Assembly: GCF_016908375.1 (NCBI RefSeq) | Contig: NZ_JAFBDS010000004.1 | Span: forward strand, 186,001 to 250,000 | Length of the DNA stretch: 64,000 nucleotides | Source: Amphibacillus cookii | GTDB taxonomy: Bacteria; Bacillota; Bacilli; Bacillales; Amphibacillaceae | Reading direction: 5' to 3' | In this document: piece by piece, positions 44,358 to 55,816 of the stretch | Layout of the letters: each line of letters begins with the position of its first letter | Numbering within the stretch: position 1 is the stretch's first letter | The notes under the pieces: generated by a model | What the model was told of the DNA's origin: nothing | Seen by the model: the letters and a program-made list of their open reading frames with translations, nothing else | Databases searched by the model: none | Program-made: the position numbers and the translations under genes

Positions 44358-45693
44358 TATCATCGCCTCCTGTCATTTCTGCTGGAATATTTAACGGTTG
44401 CCAGCCATTGACACCTTTCACATACCAAGTCGGGACAAGTTCATATACTTGTCCTTGTCCATTCCGTTGTTCATTAACGCGATAACCGAGCGTTACATCG
44501 TAAACCGAACTTCCTCGATAATAATCACTCTCTAGTATCTCTACCACCGTTTCCGTATCGGGCAATTGTCTAGACTCCCTTGCCACACCACGACGTTCAA
44601 CCAGTGTCACAAGTGGATGGCTATATTGATAGACCTCTTGATTATGCCATGCAACCGATATTTTAGCTACTTGTTCATCATAGAAGATTGGCACCCCATT
44701 ATAAGACAGACTATACTCTATTAAGCTGGTTTCAGTGTTTTTAGTTACCCTAGATAAAAAGTAGTGAAATGGCTCTTCAAAAGTAAAGCCATTATGCGTA
44801 TTGACAAATGTCTGGACTTGATCAAACAGCTCGTACTCAGTCAACTCATCTTCTAAATGCTTTTCTTCATTTGTTGGATTTGTAAAAAAAATTCGATCTG
44901 ACTCAATCATCAATTCTCTTGTGCCATCAATTAAACTGGTATGACCTTCAATCGTCATTCCACGTCGCACTATAGAAGGCTTACTAAATAAGAAATTAAC
45001 GAAAGGCTCATAATCCAATTCTGCGAAAGAGAACAACAACACATCACGATCCATCGTATTTGGTAAGTAAATAGGTGTTTCTCTACTCCCTTCATACGTG
45101 GTAAAAGATATGAAGTCCTCTGTATTAAAGAAGCTTTCTAAGCTTTCTACCTCAGAGCTATAATTCTGCAGACTTGCACCAATTACTTCTTGATTTTCAT
45201 CATTACGAAAGATGATTTGATAACTTGCATCATCTTGGTCCAATATTATTTCAATCCGGTTAAAGCGACCTTCAGGAATACGCGTATCTTGATCTAAAGA
45301 AAACAAATCGTAAATCATGTCACCTTGCATTTCTGCAGGAAAAATAATCTCAATCCGATTTTCTTGACTGTCAAGCCATTCTTCATCAACGGGAAAAGCA
45401 GAAAAATCATACAAACCATAATCCAATATATTAGCATAAACAGCTTGTTCAACCTCTTGGTCCTTAAAACCAATGGGATCAAGCGATTGGTCATCATGTA
45501 AAATAATTCGGGTAGGTTTGAGGACATCTCGTCTGCTTAGCCGTTCGCCATCCTCAATTTGGGCATCAATTAAATCGTCTTCATCACGTGTCAGTTCGAA
45601 ATCCGGTTGATGGTTCCACAACGCCAAGGTTAACAGCAAACTAGAAGCAATTAATGACACGAGTAAAATAGATTTTAAATATTCAAGATTCAT
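44338..45693 (-). CDS. walH: WalH (YycH), regulator of WalK
   Basis: About 451 residues: an N-terminal membrane helix (L-K-S-I-L-L-V-S-L-I-A-S-S-L-L-L) and a large extracytoplasmic domain. Identified by position in the operon and by the YycH-like anchor and length. The start is uncertain: ATG 45693 is 12 bases after GGGAGGG, while TTG codons at 45705 or 45699 are closer to it. Works with WalI on the WalK transmembrane part. Overlapped by walI. Confidence 0.9.
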   Translation of the reverse strand: MNLEYLKSILLVSLIASSLLLTLALWNHQPDFELTRDEDDLIDAQIEDGERLSRRDVLKPTRIILHDDQSLDPIGFKDQEVEQAVYANILDYGLYDFSAFPVDEEWLDSQENRIEIIFPAEMQGDMIYDLFSLDQDTRIPEGRFNRIEIILDQDDASYQIIFRNDENQEVIGASLQNYSSEVESLESFFNTEDFISFTTYEGSRETPIYLPNTMDRDVLLFSFAELDYEPFVNFLFSKPSIVRRGMTIEGHTSLIDGTRELMIESDRIFFTNPTNEEKHLEDELTEYELFDQVQTFVNTHNGFTFEEPFHYFLSRVTKNTETSLIEYSLSYNGVPIFYDEQVAKISVAWHNQEVYQYSHPLVTLVERRGVARESRQLPDTETVVEILESDYYRGSSVYDVTLGYRVNEQRNGQGQVYELVPTWYVKGVNGWQPLNIPAEMTGGDDSAVGSN

Positions 45694-45701
45694 GCTCAAA
45701 C

Positions 45702-47528
45702 TCAACCCTCCCGTTTACGGCTAATCAAAGGTAAGGAGAAGTACACTTTAGTCCCATTACCTTCTTTACTTTCTGCCCATATTTGACCTTGGTGATTCAG
45801 AATGATCTCTTTAGCAATGGCTAGACCTAAACCCGTACCTCCAAGCTTTCTTGATCGTGCCGCATCTGCCCGATAAAACCGATCAAATACTTTATCGATC
45901 TTTTCCGGTGCAATTCCTGGACCTTGATCAGCAATCATAATCTTTACGCGATTTCGTTCCTTGGTCATCCGAAAGCGAATACTGCCTTGTTGGGGCGAGT
46001 ACTTTAAAGCATTCGACATAATATTATCAACAACTTGAATAATTTTATCTTTGTCCATCCAGAGGAAGATACTATCTCGAGGAATTTGACGTTCAATTCT
46101 TACAGACTCGTCTTTGTTCATCTCAAAACGATCCAATACATGATGAAAAAACGGCACCACATTCACCCGTTCTTTTACCATTTCCTGCTCTTTATGATCC
46201 ATTTTCGATAACTGTAGCAAGTCATTAACAAGCCGAATCATTCGTTCAGTTTCATTTTGAGTTACCTCTAAAAATTGTGGCGCAATCTCATCGTTTTGCC
46301 AAGCACCATCACTAAGTGCTTCTAGGTAACTTCGCATCGTTGTTAGTGGTGTCCTCAATTCATGGGAAACATTTGAAACGAATTCGCGACGCTCTTGTTC
46401 AACTTTTTCTTGTTCTGTCACATCACTTAAAACCGTAATTAGACCCGCAAACTGATCTCTCTCATCTTGTACCACTGTAAAATTAGCCTTTAATAAGAAA
46501 AACTGATTATCATCGCTAAAATCAATCGTCAGCGATCCGGAATCTTGCAGTTCCATAAAATCAACCGAATGCTCTTCAAGCTGTAAAACAGTAAAAATCA
46601 GTTGACCACGTACTTGTTCAATCGACTGACCAATTAAAATCGCGGCTGGATCATTCATCATCGTAATTTTTCCCGCTTCATCTGTCGCAATAACACCGTC
46701 TGACATATTTGCTAAGATTGAACTTAATTTGCGGCGCTCTTCTTCAGTCGTATGATTGGCTACTTTAATTTTCTCATTCATTTCATTAAAGTTATCAGCA
46801 AGTTGGCCAATCTCATCAGCACCATACACATTAACCTTTTGAGAAAAGTCACCTTCGGCCATAACTTGCGCTTGTTTTCGCATCTCTTTAATCGGCTTGG
46901 TGATCGAGCGAGCAACGAGTATACCTACTAAAGCGGATATGATGATCGCAACAAGGGTTCCATTTAAGAAAATATTATTAATTCTAGATAACTGCTGGTA
47001 AACTTCTTCCATCGATGCTTCTAAATAAATCGCACCCATCGGCTCATCCTCATTATTTGACATGGGATAAATCCGTACTAAATGTCGCTCACCGGTACTT
47101 TGATTCCGTTGAATCGATCGCGAGGGCGTTCCTGATATAATAGCAGGCCTGACATTACTATCACCTGTCACCAATTTGCCTATATCGTCAGCCTGTGTAT
47201 TGGTACCCACGATCCGAAATTGCCGGTCTACGATTTGAAGCTTAGAATACACCTCACTCTGACCATATAATGCGAGAATATTTGCAACATCTTGTTCCAA
47301 AGTTGGGCCAGAGCCATCCTCAGGTCGATCTTGAAGGAATGCCTCTTTAATATTGTAACTGAGCACTTCTAAACGTTCTTCAATACCTTCTTCAAAATTT
47401 TCTTTTAAATCTGTTTCCAACCCTTGTGAAAAATAAGCGCCAATGACTTGAATCGCTAATAGCAATAACAAGATCATAATCGCGGTAATTTTCCACTGTA
47501 TCGATTGAAAGAAACTCACTTTTTTCAT
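45702..47528 (-). CDS. walK: WalK sensor histidine kinase
   Basis: 608 residues from ATG 47528 (AGGAG upstream); the longer frame into walR is not used. Two membrane helices flank an outer PAS-like domain (about 35-180); then HAMP (S-I-T-K-P-I-K-E-M), PAS (M-S-D-G-V-I-A-T-D-E), HisKA with S-H-E-L-R-T-P-L, and the ATPase with N-A-L-K-Y-S-P, D-Q-G-P-G-I and G-T-G-L-G-L-A. Essential kinase of cell-wall homeostasis in Firmicutes. Four bp behind walR. Confidence 0.97.
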   Translation of the reverse strand: MKKVSFFQSIQWKITAIMILLLLLAIQVIGAYFSQGLETDLKENFEEGIEERLEVLSYNIKEAFLQDRPEDGSGPTLEQDVANILALYGQSEVYSKLQIVDRQFRIVGTNTQADDIGKLVTGDSNVRPAIISGTPSRSIQRNQSTGERHLVRIYPMSNNEDEPMGAIYLEASMEEVYQQLSRINNIFLNGTLVAIIISALVGILVARSITKPIKEMRKQAQVMAEGDFSQKVNVYGADEIGQLADNFNEMNEKIKVANHTTEEERRKLSSILANMSDGVIATDEAGKITMMNDPAAILIGQSIEQVRGQLIFTVLQLEEHSVDFMELQDSGSLTIDFSDDNQFFLLKANFTVVQDERDQFAGLITVLSDVTEQEKVEQERREFVSNVSHELRTPLTTMRSYLEALSDGAWQNDEIAPQFLEVTQNETERMIRLVNDLLQLSKMDHKEQEMVKERVNVVPFFHHVLDRFEMNKDESVRIERQIPRDSIFLWMDKDKIIQVVDNIMSNALKYSPQQGSIRFRMTKERNRVKIMIADQGPGIAPEKIDKVFDRFYRADAARSRKLGGTGLGLAIAKEIILNHQGQIWAESKEGNGTKVYFSLPLISRKREG

Positions 47529-47532
47529 GTGA

Positions 47533-48234
47533 TTACTCCTGTTCAGGATTACGTAAATAGTAGCCAACACCTCTGCGTGTAATAATCCATAAAGGATTGC
47601 TTGGGCTATCTTCAATTTTCTCTCGAAGTCGTCTTACTGTAACATCAACCGTTCTAACGTCACCATAATAATCATAACCCCAAACCGTCTCAAGTAAGTG
47701 CTCTCTTGTCATCACTTGACCTAAATGTCGAGCTAAATAATGGAGAAGTTCAAACTCTCGGTGGGTGAGCTCAACTTGTTTCCCTTCTTTCGTCACGGCA
47801 TATGCATCTGGATGAATCACCAGTGAGCTAACTTGGATATCTTTATTAGCGTTTGGTTGATCTAGTGGCTGTTGCTGACGCCTTAAATTAGCTTTAACAC
47901 GGGCAATAACTTCACGATTACTAAATGGTTTCGTTACGTAGTCATCCGCACCCAATTCCAAGCCAAGCACTTTATCTATTTCAGAATCTTTAGCTGTTAT
48001 CATAATAATCGGCATATTATGTGTTTTTCTCACTTCACGACATACTTCATTACCATCACGTTTAGGCAACATAATATCTAAAAGCAACAAATCTGGATTC
48101 TCCTGATGGGTACGTTCAATGGCTTCATCCCCATCATAGGCACAAACCACTTCGTATCCCTCTTTTTCTAAATTAAATTTTAATATATCTGCAATTGGCT
48201 TTTCATCATCAACAACTAGTATTTTTTGACTCAT
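47533..48234 (-). CDS. walR: WalR response regulator
   Basis: 233 residues, OmpR family: V-D-D-E-K-P (8-13), phospho-Asp in L-D-I-M-L-P (near 53), K-P-F-S (near 102), and a winged-helix end with [13 protein letters not shown]. WalR controls autolysins and wall hydrolases; the M23 peptidase gene upstream is a plausible target. First gene of walR-K-H-I-J-htrA, all on the minus strand. Confidence 0.97.
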   Translation of the reverse strand: MSQKILVVDDEKPIADILKFNLEKEGYEVVCAYDGDEAIERTHQENPDLLLLDIMLPKRDGNEVCREVRKTHNMPIIMITAKDSEIDKVLGLELGADDYVTKPFSNREVIARVKANLRRQQQPLDQPNANKDIQVSSLVIHPDAYAVTKEGKQVELTHREFELLHYLARHLGQVMTREHLLETVWGYDYYGDVRTVDVTVRRLREKIEDSPSNPLWIITRRGVGYYLRNPEQE

Positions 48235-48321
48235 TTTGTAGCCTCCCGATCATATATTATTCTGTAGCTATATTTTAACGTACTTTATCACAAAAGTCTT
48301 TCTTTGTACAAGTTTAAGCAA

Positions 48322-48351
48322 AAGCCTCTGCTATTAATCTAGCAGAGGCTT
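48322..48351 (-). terminator. terminator between the M23 peptidase gene and walR
   Basis: Perfect 11-bp stem (48322-48332 with 48341-48351), 8-nt loop, minus strand followed by TTTGCTT. Located 12 bp past the M23 stop. Confidence 0.88.
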
Positions 48352-48362
48352 AAAAGATAGTT

Positions 48363-49811
48363 TTAATTAAGCACTTGGTTGGGATTAATGGTAGAACCAT
48401 TTTCTGAAACTTCAAAATGTAAGTGGACACCTGTTGAGCGCCCCGTAGTGCCCATGACACCAATTTTTGATCCTTTAGGTACAGTTTGTCCAACACTAAC
48501 ATCTACCTGCTCAAGATGAGCATACAACGTTTTGTAGCCATTATTATGGTTAATTACGATATAATGACCATACCCATTCGCGTCATAGCTGGTTTTTTCG
48601 ACGGTGCCATTATCGGCTGCTAAAATATCGCGGTTTGATGGGCGAGCAATATCAATCCCACTATGAAATGAACCCCACCGCGGGCCGTACTGACTAGAGA
48701 TATATCCGCCTACTGCCGGCCAAACAAAATCTCCAGTCCCTCTAGAGTCCATAACTTTCGTTCCTTCTACAATAATCTCATCTACAGCTTCTTTTACTAC
48801 CTCTTCATTGATCGTCTCTCGTTCGGATACTTCTCCATTGACGCGCTCTATTGCATAATGTACTTCTTTCTCACCATCTTGACCTTCTTGCTTCGTCTCT
48901 GATTCACCACGATAGAGCTCTTCAGATTCTTCAATTTCTGTTTGATAGCTAATCGTTTCTTCAACAAGCTCTTCTTCATAAACAATCACATCAGCAAATG
49001 CTACATAATCGGTCACATTAAGCTCTTGTTCAAGCTGCAATAGACTATCTTCATCTAGATCATCATTTAAATCTAGTAATGTTTCCGTTGTTAGATCATA
49101 TGCGGCTGCAATAGAGGATAAGGTATCACCGTCACTTACTTCATGAATCAGCTCTTCAAGTGTTCCTTTTTCTAAGATTTCAACACCATCTTCTACTGAT
49201 AAAAGCTGATCTTTAGCTACGACCTCATCTGATAGACTTACCTCTTCAGATAAGCTAACATCTAATACCTTCGTTTCACCCGTCTCGAGCTCAACTTCGT
49301 CTGTATCTTGCTCTTCTAATTGTTCTAATATGTCTTCATCTACATATTTAGCTTTATAATCAAATAACGTTTGATCAACCATGTCTTCATTAGCAAAATA
49401 CCCAACCATTTGATCGCCAAGCGCTAACACTGTTGCTTCGACCTCAATAATCATTACTTCGTCTAAGCTTTCTAGTAATTGGTCTTTATTCGTTTGATTG
49501 TTAAAAACACGTTCTGGGATAAACATAAGTTCTTGTTTTAAACCATATGTATAGTCATCATCTGCGTCTTGTTCAACCTGTTCCACACGTTCATCTATAT
49601 AGTTTGTTACGATCGATTGATCATCGATAAAGCCGACATAATCATCATCTAAATAGATATGATAGATCGTCGGCAACGCTTGATCACTTTGAGCATTTAC
49701 AACTTGTGTTTGTGATGCACCAAAGCCTATTAACATTAAAATCGCCAATACGATTATCATCGCTATTAATAAATCAGCTATTGATATATTTAAACGCCTA
49801 CCTTTATACAT
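48363..49811 (-). CDS. M23 peptidoglycan endopeptidase with LysM and G5 domains
   Basis: 482 residues from ATG 49811, eight bases after AGGAGG; a start ten codons earlier is less likely. Order: N-terminal membrane helix (about 13-35), a long acidic stretch, LysM (D-G-D-T-L-S-S-I-A-A-A-Y near 233), G5 (E-T-I-S-Y-Q-T to E-I-I-V-E-G-T) and M23 peptidase with zinc ligands in S-G-I-D-I-A-R (H-x3-D) and H-L-H-F-E. It should cut stem-peptide cross-links in the wall. Between purA and walR, as in related genera. Confidence 0.92.
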   Translation of the reverse strand: MYKGRRLNISIADLLIAMIIVLAILMLIGFGASQTQVVNAQSDQALPTIYHIYLDDDYVGFIDDQSIVTNYIDERVEQVEQDADDDYTYGLKQELMFIPERVFNNQTNKDQLLESLDEVMIIEVEATVLALGDQMVGYFANEDMVDQTLFDYKAKYVDEDILEQLEEQDTDEVELETGETKVLDVSLSEEVSLSDEVVAKDQLLSVEDGVEILEKGTLEELIHEVSDGDTLSSIAAAYDLTTETLLDLNDDLDEDSLLQLEQELNVTDYVAFADVIVYEEELVEETISYQTEIEESEELYRGESETKQEGQDGEKEVHYAIERVNGEVSERETINEEVVKEAVDEIIVEGTKVMDSRGTGDFVWPAVGGYISSQYGPRWGSFHSGIDIARPSNRDILAADNGTVEKTSYDANGYGHYIVINHNNGYKTLYAHLEQVDVSVGQTVPKGSKIGVMGTTGRSTGVHLHFEVSENGSTINPNQVLN

Positions 49812-50021
49812 GGTATAATCCTCCTGAACCGATTGTCTCATCCCTTATTTAACCTCTTGTAGATTACCATATTAAAAGATAGATTATAAACCCCTTTTAT
49901 CATAATGTAATCAAACTGTATCATAGTTGGCATTTTTATCAATCTATTGTAATATTAGCCCCTCATTTGCAACTATTCAGAGACTTATCCTCATCGCATT
50001 AACTTTTTTATTCATAGAAAA

Positions 50022-50064
50022 AAGACATTGTTGGTTTGAGCTTGAGCTAAACCAACAATGTCTT
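50022..50064 (-). terminator. purA terminator
   Basis: Perfect 16-bp stem (50022-50037 with 50049-50064) with an 11-nt loop, followed on the minus strand by T6. Starts 57 bp past the purA stop. Confidence 0.93.
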
Positions 50065-50120
50065 ATGATCGGCGTGCAAATGCTTTGACTGCTAGACGCC
50101 ACATTTAAATAGAATTCTGT

Positions 50121-51413
50121 TTAAACCAAGCGATATACATTACGTATTTCGTTCGTTTGATTACGATCGGGACCAACTGAGAAAATTGACAATGGAATTT
50201 GTGTGAGCTGTGAAATGCGCTCCAAGTAGTGACGTGCATTAACTGGTAATTCATCCAGGCTTTTGACACCTGTAATATCTTCAGTCCAACCTGGTAGCTC
50301 TTCATAGACCGGTTCACATTCAGCTAGTACTTTTAAACTAGCGGGAAATTCTTTAATGATCTCACCTTGATAACGATAGGCTACGCATATCTTTAACGTT
50401 TCTATGCCTGTCAACACATCAATCGAATTCAAGGACAAATCTGTAATGCCACTCACACGTCTCGCATGAGCAACAACAACACTATCAAACCACCCTACGC
50501 GACGTGGTCGTCCTGTCGTTGTACCATATTCATTACCAACCTCACGAATCTGCTCACCAATTTGATCATTTAATTCCGTTGGGAACGGGCCATCACCTAC
50601 ACGTGTGGTATAAGCTTTCGATACACCAACGACATGATTAATCTTAGAAGGACCAACACCAGAACCAATGGTTACTCCCCCAGCAATGGGATTAGATGAC
50701 GTGACAAACGGATATGTACCTTGATCAATATCAAGCATAACACCTTGGGCTCCCTCAAATAGCACACGACGCCCTTGGTCTAACGCATCGTTAAGCACAA
50801 CAGAAGTGTCAACCACATATTTCTTAATTTCTTGACCATATTGATAATATTCATCTAATATATCATCAACTTTAAGCTCATCAACTTCATATACTTTTTT
50901 AAATAGTCGATTTTTTTCTGCTAAATTCTGTTCTAATTTTTCACGAAACACATCTTTATCTAACAAATCGGCAACTCGAATGCCCACGCGTGCAGCCTTA
51001 TCCATATAAGCTGGGCCAATCCCTTTTTTAGTTGTTCCAATTTTGTTAATGCCTTTTTCCTCTTCTTGCAGTAAATCCAATTTTAAATGGTAAGGCAAAA
51101 TAATATGTGCACGATTACTAATTTTTAAATTTTTTGTTTTTACTTGTTTATCCGCTAAATAGCTTAATTCTTCAACGAGTGCTTTAGGGTCGATGACCAT
51201 TCCATTACCTAGAACACTTGTTTTTTCTTCAAAGAAAATACCAGAAGGAATTAAATGAAGCTTATAAGTCACTCCATCAAATTTTATTGTATGCCCTGCA
51301 TTATTTCCACCTTGATAACGGGCGACAACTTCGGCATTTTGCGATAAAAAGTCAGTGATTTTCCCTTTTCCTTCATCGCCCCATTGCGTTCCTACCACTA
51401 CTACTGATGTCAT
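50121..51413 (-). CDS. purA: adenylosuccinate synthetase
   Basis: 430 residues from ATG 51413, eight bases after GGAGG; the longer start is not supported. Marks: [13 protein letters not shown] (P-loop) at the N-terminus, G-N-N-A-G-H-T near 36, [14 protein letters not shown] near 225 and T-T-T-G-R-P-R-R near 297. It joins IMP and aspartate with GTP in the first AMP-specific step. Single gene between dnaB and the M23 gene. Confidence 0.98.
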   Translation of the reverse strand: MTSVVVVGTQWGDEGKGKITDFLSQNAEVVARYQGGNNAGHTIKFDGVTYKLHLIPSGIFFEEKTSVLGNGMVIDPKALVEELSYLADKQVKTKNLKISNRAHIILPYHLKLDLLQEEEKGINKIGTTKKGIGPAYMDKAARVGIRVADLLDKDVFREKLEQNLAEKNRLFKKVYEVDELKVDDILDEYYQYGQEIKKYVVDTSVVLNDALDQGRRVLFEGAQGVMLDIDQGTYPFVTSSNPIAGGVTIGSGVGPSKINHVVGVSKAYTTRVGDGPFPTELNDQIGEQIREVGNEYGTTTGRPRRVGWFDSVVVAHARRVSGITDLSLNSIDVLTGIETLKICVAYRYQGEIIKEFPASLKVLAECEPVYEELPGWTEDITGVKSLDELPVNARHYLERISQLTQIPLSIFSVGPDRNQTNEIRNVYRLV

Positions 51414-51660
51414 TTTCGGCACCTCCGCCAAACGGTATAGTTTAATTTATTTATATAATGTACAATTCAACCAAGGTTAGTGTACCAATCGCCATCTCGA
51501 ATGTCAATTCATTTACGAACATTTAGTTAAAACTACTATATTTCGTTCGCCTTTTATCTATATTCAATAAAACGATGCCAGCTTTATACCCGTGAATAGT
51601 TTATTATTCCCTTAGTGATAAGAAAAACACTAACTTTTCTTATCCTTTTCTAACCGGATA

Positions 51661-51709
51661 AAACGAGCCTTCAATCGGTGGGTGTTTTACGGACGGTTAT
51701 CTGTGATAA
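51661..51709. repeat. two-hairpin dispersed repeat, copy C (remnant)
   Basis: Only the two ends remain: GAGCCTTCAATCGGTGGG joined to TTTACGGACGGTTATCTGTGATAA. It lies 48 bp past the dnaB stop in the 343-bp gap before purA. The rest of that gap (51432-51660) has no gene. Confidence 0.72.
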
Positions 51710-51756
51710 AAAAAAAGACAATGGTTGGCAACCATTGTCTGACATTCCCTGTACTA

Positions 51757-53124
51757 TTACGCCGGTGGTACATCAGCATCACTGTAACGATGATCTAAAT
51801 CGACGAATTTATTATATTCTTTTACAAAAGCAAGTTCTACGTTACCAACCGGACCATTACGTTGCTTTGAAATAATAATTTCAATAATATTTTGCTTCTC
51901 TGATTCTTTATCGTAATAATCATCTCGATAAAGGAACCCTACAATATCAGCATCTTGCTCAATACTTCCTGATTCACGAAGGTCTGACATCATCGGTCGT
52001 TTATCTTGTCGCGATTCCACGCCACGAGATAATTGTGATAGAGCAATAACAGGTACATTCAATTCTCTAGCTAATCCTTTTAATGACCTAGAGATTTCCG
52101 ATACCTCTTGTTGACGGTTCTCCTTTGCTCCTGCTCCACTTCCTTGAATGAGTTGCAAATAATCAATTAAAATCATGCCAAGCCCATGTTCCTGTTTTAA
52201 ACGTCTACATTTAGAGCGAATTTCATTAACACGAATGCCTGGTGAATCATCGATAAAGATTCCCGCATTCGATAAGCTTCCCATCGCCATCGTTAACTTC
52301 GCCCAGTCGTCCGGCTCAAGATGACCCGTTCTCAAGCGCTGGGCATCAATATTACCTTCTGCACAAAGCATACGATTAACCAATTGATCAGCACCCATCT
52401 CTAAACTGAAAATCGCAACATTCTCATCTGTATTGATCGCAACATTTTGCGCAATATTTAAAGCAAAGGCTGTTTTACCAACAGAAGGACGAGCGGCAAC
52501 AATAATCAGATCATTACGCTGAAAACCTGAGGTAATTTGGTCAAGGTCACGAAATCCCGTTGGTATACCTGTTACATCACCATCGTGTTGATGAAGCATT
52601 TCAATATTATCATAAACATCAATTAGGACATCTTTAATGTTTTTAAAAGCACCGGCATTTTTACGATTACTCACTTCTAAAATATTTTTCTCTGCTTCAC
52701 TTAAGACATCTTCCACATCATCTTCTTTCGTAAAGCTCTCTGTCACAATATCCGTCGCTGTACGAATTAAGCGACGTAACAACGCTTTTTCTTCAACTAT
52801 TTTTGTATAATAACTCACATTGGCGGCTGTGGGTACAGCATTTGCTACTTCGGTTAAATAAGTAACACCACCGATATCTTCTAGCATTTTAGCATTTGAA
52901 AGTGCTGTTGTTACTGTGACGAGATCAATCGGTTCGCCACGATCAGTCAATTGCATCATCACTTGAAATATACGTTGATGTGCTGCCCGATAAAAGTCAG
53001 CAGGCATTAATAGTTCTGATGCGGTCGACATCGCCTCAGGTTCAAGAAAAATCGCACCTATGACAGCTTGTTCAGCTTCGATATTATGAGGGGGGGTCCG
53101 CTGTTCTTCCCATCCTTCACTCAT
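51757..53124 (-). CDS. dnaB: replicative DNA helicase DnaB (DnaC of Bacillus)
   Basis: 455 residues from ATG 53124 after GGAGGAGAGAGGC. N-terminal domain with P-P-H-N-I-E-A-E-Q-A-V-I-G; RecA-like domain with A-A-R-P-S-V-G-K-T-A (Walker A near 212), L-I-D-Y-L-Q-L-I (Walker B near 315) and R-G-V-E-S-R-Q-D-K-R-P. It unwinds DNA at the replication fork as a hexamer. In the usual rplI-dnaB-purA neighbourhood. Confidence 0.98.
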   Translation of the reverse strand: MSEGWEEQRTPPHNIEAEQAVIGAIFLEPEAMSTASELLMPADFYRAAHQRIFQVMMQLTDRGEPIDLVTVTTALSNAKMLEDIGGVTYLTEVANAVPTAANVSYYTKIVEEKALLRRLIRTATDIVTESFTKEDDVEDVLSEAEKNILEVSNRKNAGAFKNIKDVLIDVYDNIEMLHQHDGDVTGIPTGFRDLDQITSGFQRNDLIIVAARPSVGKTAFALNIAQNVAINTDENVAIFSLEMGADQLVNRMLCAEGNIDAQRLRTGHLEPDDWAKLTMAMGSLSNAGIFIDDSPGIRVNEIRSKCRRLKQEHGLGMILIDYLQLIQGSGAGAKENRQQEVSEISRSLKGLARELNVPVIALSQLSRGVESRQDKRPMMSDLRESGSIEQDADIVGFLYRDDYYDKESEKQNIIEIIISKQRNGPVGNVELAFVKEYNKFVDLDHRYSDADVPPA

Positions 53125-53254
53125 GCCTCTCTCCTCCTTCTCCCAAACCAAAAAGCACTTAAAGCCTCTACATTAGCTAAGGCTTTTCTCTTAATATAGA
53201 AACGCACATTCACTTTAATATAAGTAAATGTGGCTTCACTTCTTAATACTTATC

Positions 53255-53330
53255 ATTAGAAAAACTTGCATTCGCTAGCTCTTCCGTAAATCTGTTAGCT
53301 TTTATAGCATTGGTACTTTATCATTTTGGC
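53255..53330. repeat. dispersed repeat family 2, copy c
   Basis: AGAAAAACTTGCATTCGCTA, then TCTGTTAGCTTTTATAGCATTGGTACTT in pieces; matches copy b in order of blocks. It sits in the gap between rplI and dnaB. Confidence 0.4.
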
Positions 53331-53354
53331 CTTTATTGCTTCCGCTTTTTTAGT

Positions 53355-53801
53355 TTATGCTTCGGTGACATGTACACGAATCTCACCAGTTACCTCTGGG
53401 TGCAACTTAACAGGAACGTTTGAGTAACCTAATGAACGAATCGGCTGATCTAACTCAATCTTTCTCTTATCGATTTTAATATTATGATTTTTTTCAAGTT
53501 GTTCAGCAATTTGTTTACTTGTTATTGATCCAAACAAACGCCCGCCATCTCCGGCTTTCGTCTTTAAGGTGACTTCCAAGTTTTTTAAGGTTTCTTTTAA
53601 TTGCTTTGCTTCTTCAACGATCTCTTGCTCCTTCTGTTGTTCTTTCTTCTTCTGAGCTTGCAAACCTTTTAAATTACCTGGCGTCGCTTCAACCGCTAAA
53701 TTATTTTTTAATAAATAATTACGTGCATAGCCTTCAGAAACGTTTTTTACTTCCCCTTTTTTACCTTTTCCTTTTACGTCTTTAGTGAAAATAACTTTCA
53801 T
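53355..53801 (-). CDS. rplI: 50S ribosomal protein L9
   Basis: 148 residues, the normal length. N-terminal RNA-binding domain [17 protein letters not shown] with N-Y-L-L-K-N-N-L-A, long central helix, C-terminal domain with G-R-L-F-G-S-I-T. Start ATG shares a base with the gdpP stop (TAATG), so the two are translationally coupled. Confidence 0.98.
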   Translation of the reverse strand: MKVIFTKDVKGKGKKGEVKNVSEGYARNYLLKNNLAVEATPGNLKGLQAQKKKEQQKEQEIVEEAKQLKETLKNLEVTLKTKAGDGGRLFGSITSKQIAEQLEKNHNIKIDKRKIELDQPIRSLGYSNVPVKLHPEVTGEIRVHVTEA

Positions 53802-55771
53802 TAGTCGTCTCCTCCTTCGACTGATTGATCAATAATTTTAATTAATTGTTGATAAGCATCTTGAATCGAAACATCACTTAATTGTGTAGCCGCATTGGTT
53901 AAATGGCCGCCGCCATTCATTTGCTCCATAATTAATTGCACATTCACATCACCAAGAGAACGAGCGCTGAGGCCAACTCTCCCATCAACCCGCTCCGATA
54001 TAACAAATGAAGCATCGATGCCGCTCATGGTGAGTAACGTGTCAGCAGCTTGAGCAATAACGACTGGACTGAATTCTTGTCCAGGTTCAGCTCTTGCGAT
54101 AGCAATATTTCCTTTGTGAATAATCGTATTTTCTATTAAATGACTACGTTTAATATAAATGTCTAAATCTTCTTCCATAAAGCGTTGAACAAGCACGGTG
54201 TCAGCGCCTTTCGAGCGTAGATAGGAAGCTGCATCAAACGTTCTTGATCCTGTCCTTAATGTAAAGCTCTTCGTATCAACAATAATACCTGATAATAAGG
54301 CCGTCGATTCCAGCATATTTAATTTTAATGATCGTGGTTGATACTCAAGTAGTTCTGTTACGAGCTCAGCGGTTGAAGACGCATAGGGCTCCATATAAAC
54401 CAGCGTTGGGTGTTCAATAAACTCTTCTGCTCGACGATGGTGGTCAATCACCACCACATAATCTGTTTTGTTTAATAGTCGTTCCTCTGCTACAAGTGAA
54501 GGTTTGTGCGTATCAACGACAACCAATAATGTCGATTTAGTCACCATCTCTTGGGCTTCCTCTGGCGAGATAAAATACGGCCATAATTCTGAGTTTCTCA
54601 CTTCATCAATTAACCGCTCGACACCCGTATCTAAATCTTGCTCATCCAATACGATAAATGCATCGACCCCATTAGCAATCGCAATTTTTAAAACCCCTAT
54701 TGCTGAGCCAACCGAATCCATATCAGGTGATTTATGCCCCATAATTAATACTTGCTCACTCTCTTGAACCAATTCTTTTAAAGCGTGTGAGATCACACGG
54801 GCACGGACACGCGTTCTCTTTTCCATTGGATTGGTTTTTCCACCATAAAACCGTACCTTTCCAGCATCGTCTTTGATAACGACTTGATCACCACCACGAC
54901 CCAAAGCTAGATCAAGGCTAGACTGAGCAAGTTCACCTAATGTCGGCAACGAAACACCACCTAACCCAACGCCCACACTTAACGTTAATGGAACATTTTT
55001 GCTATCCGAAATTAGCTCCCTCACTTCGTCTAAAATTTCAAACTTTGTCTTCTCTAATTGAGCAAGAATTTGCTGATTCATAATGGCAAGAAAGCGTTCT
55101 TGAGACGTGCGCTTTAAGTATATACCATAATGATTTGACCAGTCATTAAGAATTGACGTGACCCGTGAATTCACTTGACTCTTTGCGGTGTCATCCATGG
55201 CTTGCGTAATCTCCTCGTAATTATCCAGAAAAATGACACCAAGTACGGTTTGTTCATTATGATATAAATTTTGAATTTCGATTTGTTTAGTACGGTCAAA
55301 GAAATATAATAATCTTTCTTCAGTCTTTATCGTTACTTGAAAGTTACAACCATTTAATTCAATGGTTTCGAGTGACTTACCTTCTCTGAGCGCTTGAACC
55401 AATTGCTCTGAGAAAGCACTAATCGGCTGTCCGACAAACGTTTCTTCCTCCGTAAATTGATTTAAGTAAGGATTGGTCCACTCTACTTGGAAGTGTTCAT
55501 TATAGAGGACAATTCCAATCGGCATTTCTAACAATGCCTCTTCTCCAACCTTTTTTACCCGATGAGATAAAGTCGAGATATAAGCCTCGCGTTTATTAAT
55601 TAATTGTTGCTCATATCGAATCGTATAATAGAGGGATAACCCTAATAAAATCGTCATCACAAGCCCTAAAATCCATTGAACAAACCACGTGAATCCTAAA
55701 AGTAAAAAAGCTAACAAATACGTGTAGACAATATGAGGACTAATATTTAGCTTTTTAATGAAAGTTTGCAT
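53801..55771 (-). CDS. gdpP: cyclic-di-AMP phosphodiesterase GdpP (YybT)
   Basis: 656 residues: two N-terminal membrane helices, a PAS domain (about 60-150), a degenerate GGDEF domain, and DHH/DHHA1 with [12 protein letters not shown] (near 345), V-V-D-T-H-K-P (near 415), V-I-D-H-H-R-R and G-G-G-H-L-T-N-A-A near the end. It cleaves c-di-AMP to pApA at the membrane, adjusting potassium and wall homeostasis. Between yybS and rplI, coupled to rplI. Confidence 0.97.
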   Translation of the reverse strand: MQTFIKKLNISPHIVYTYLLAFLLLGFTWFVQWILGLVMTILLGLSLYYTIRYEQQLINKREAYISTLSHRVKKVGEEALLEMPIGIVLYNEHFQVEWTNPYLNQFTEEETFVGQPISAFSEQLVQALREGKSLETIELNGCNFQVTIKTEERLLYFFDRTKQIEIQNLYHNEQTVLGVIFLDNYEEITQAMDDTAKSQVNSRVTSILNDWSNHYGIYLKRTSQERFLAIMNQQILAQLEKTKFEILDEVRELISDSKNVPLTLSVGVGLGGVSLPTLGELAQSSLDLALGRGGDQVVIKDDAGKVRFYGGKTNPMEKRTRVRARVISHALKELVQESEQVLIMGHKSPDMDSVGSAIGVLKIAIANGVDAFIVLDEQDLDTGVERLIDEVRNSELWPYFISPEEAQEMVTKSTLLVVVDTHKPSLVAEERLLNKTDYVVVIDHHRRAEEFIEHPTLVYMEPYASSTAELVTELLEYQPRSLKLNMLESTALLSGIIVDTKSFTLRTGSRTFDAASYLRSKGADTVLVQRFMEEDLDIYIKRSHLIENTIIHKGNIAIARAEPGQEFSPVVIAQAADTLLTMSGIDASFVISERVDGRVGLSARSLGDVNVQLIMEQMNGGGHLTNAATQLSDVSIQDAYQQLIKIIDQSVEGGDD

Positions 55772-55816
55772 TACTGTCAGCTCCTAATTAGACTGCACCA
55801 ATCGATTCGGTCTGAT

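Noticed and set aside
47529-47615. Longer N-terminus for WalK overlapping walR
   Set aside because: The ATG at 47528 has AGGAG and gives the standard WalK start; the extension only re-reads walR in another frame.
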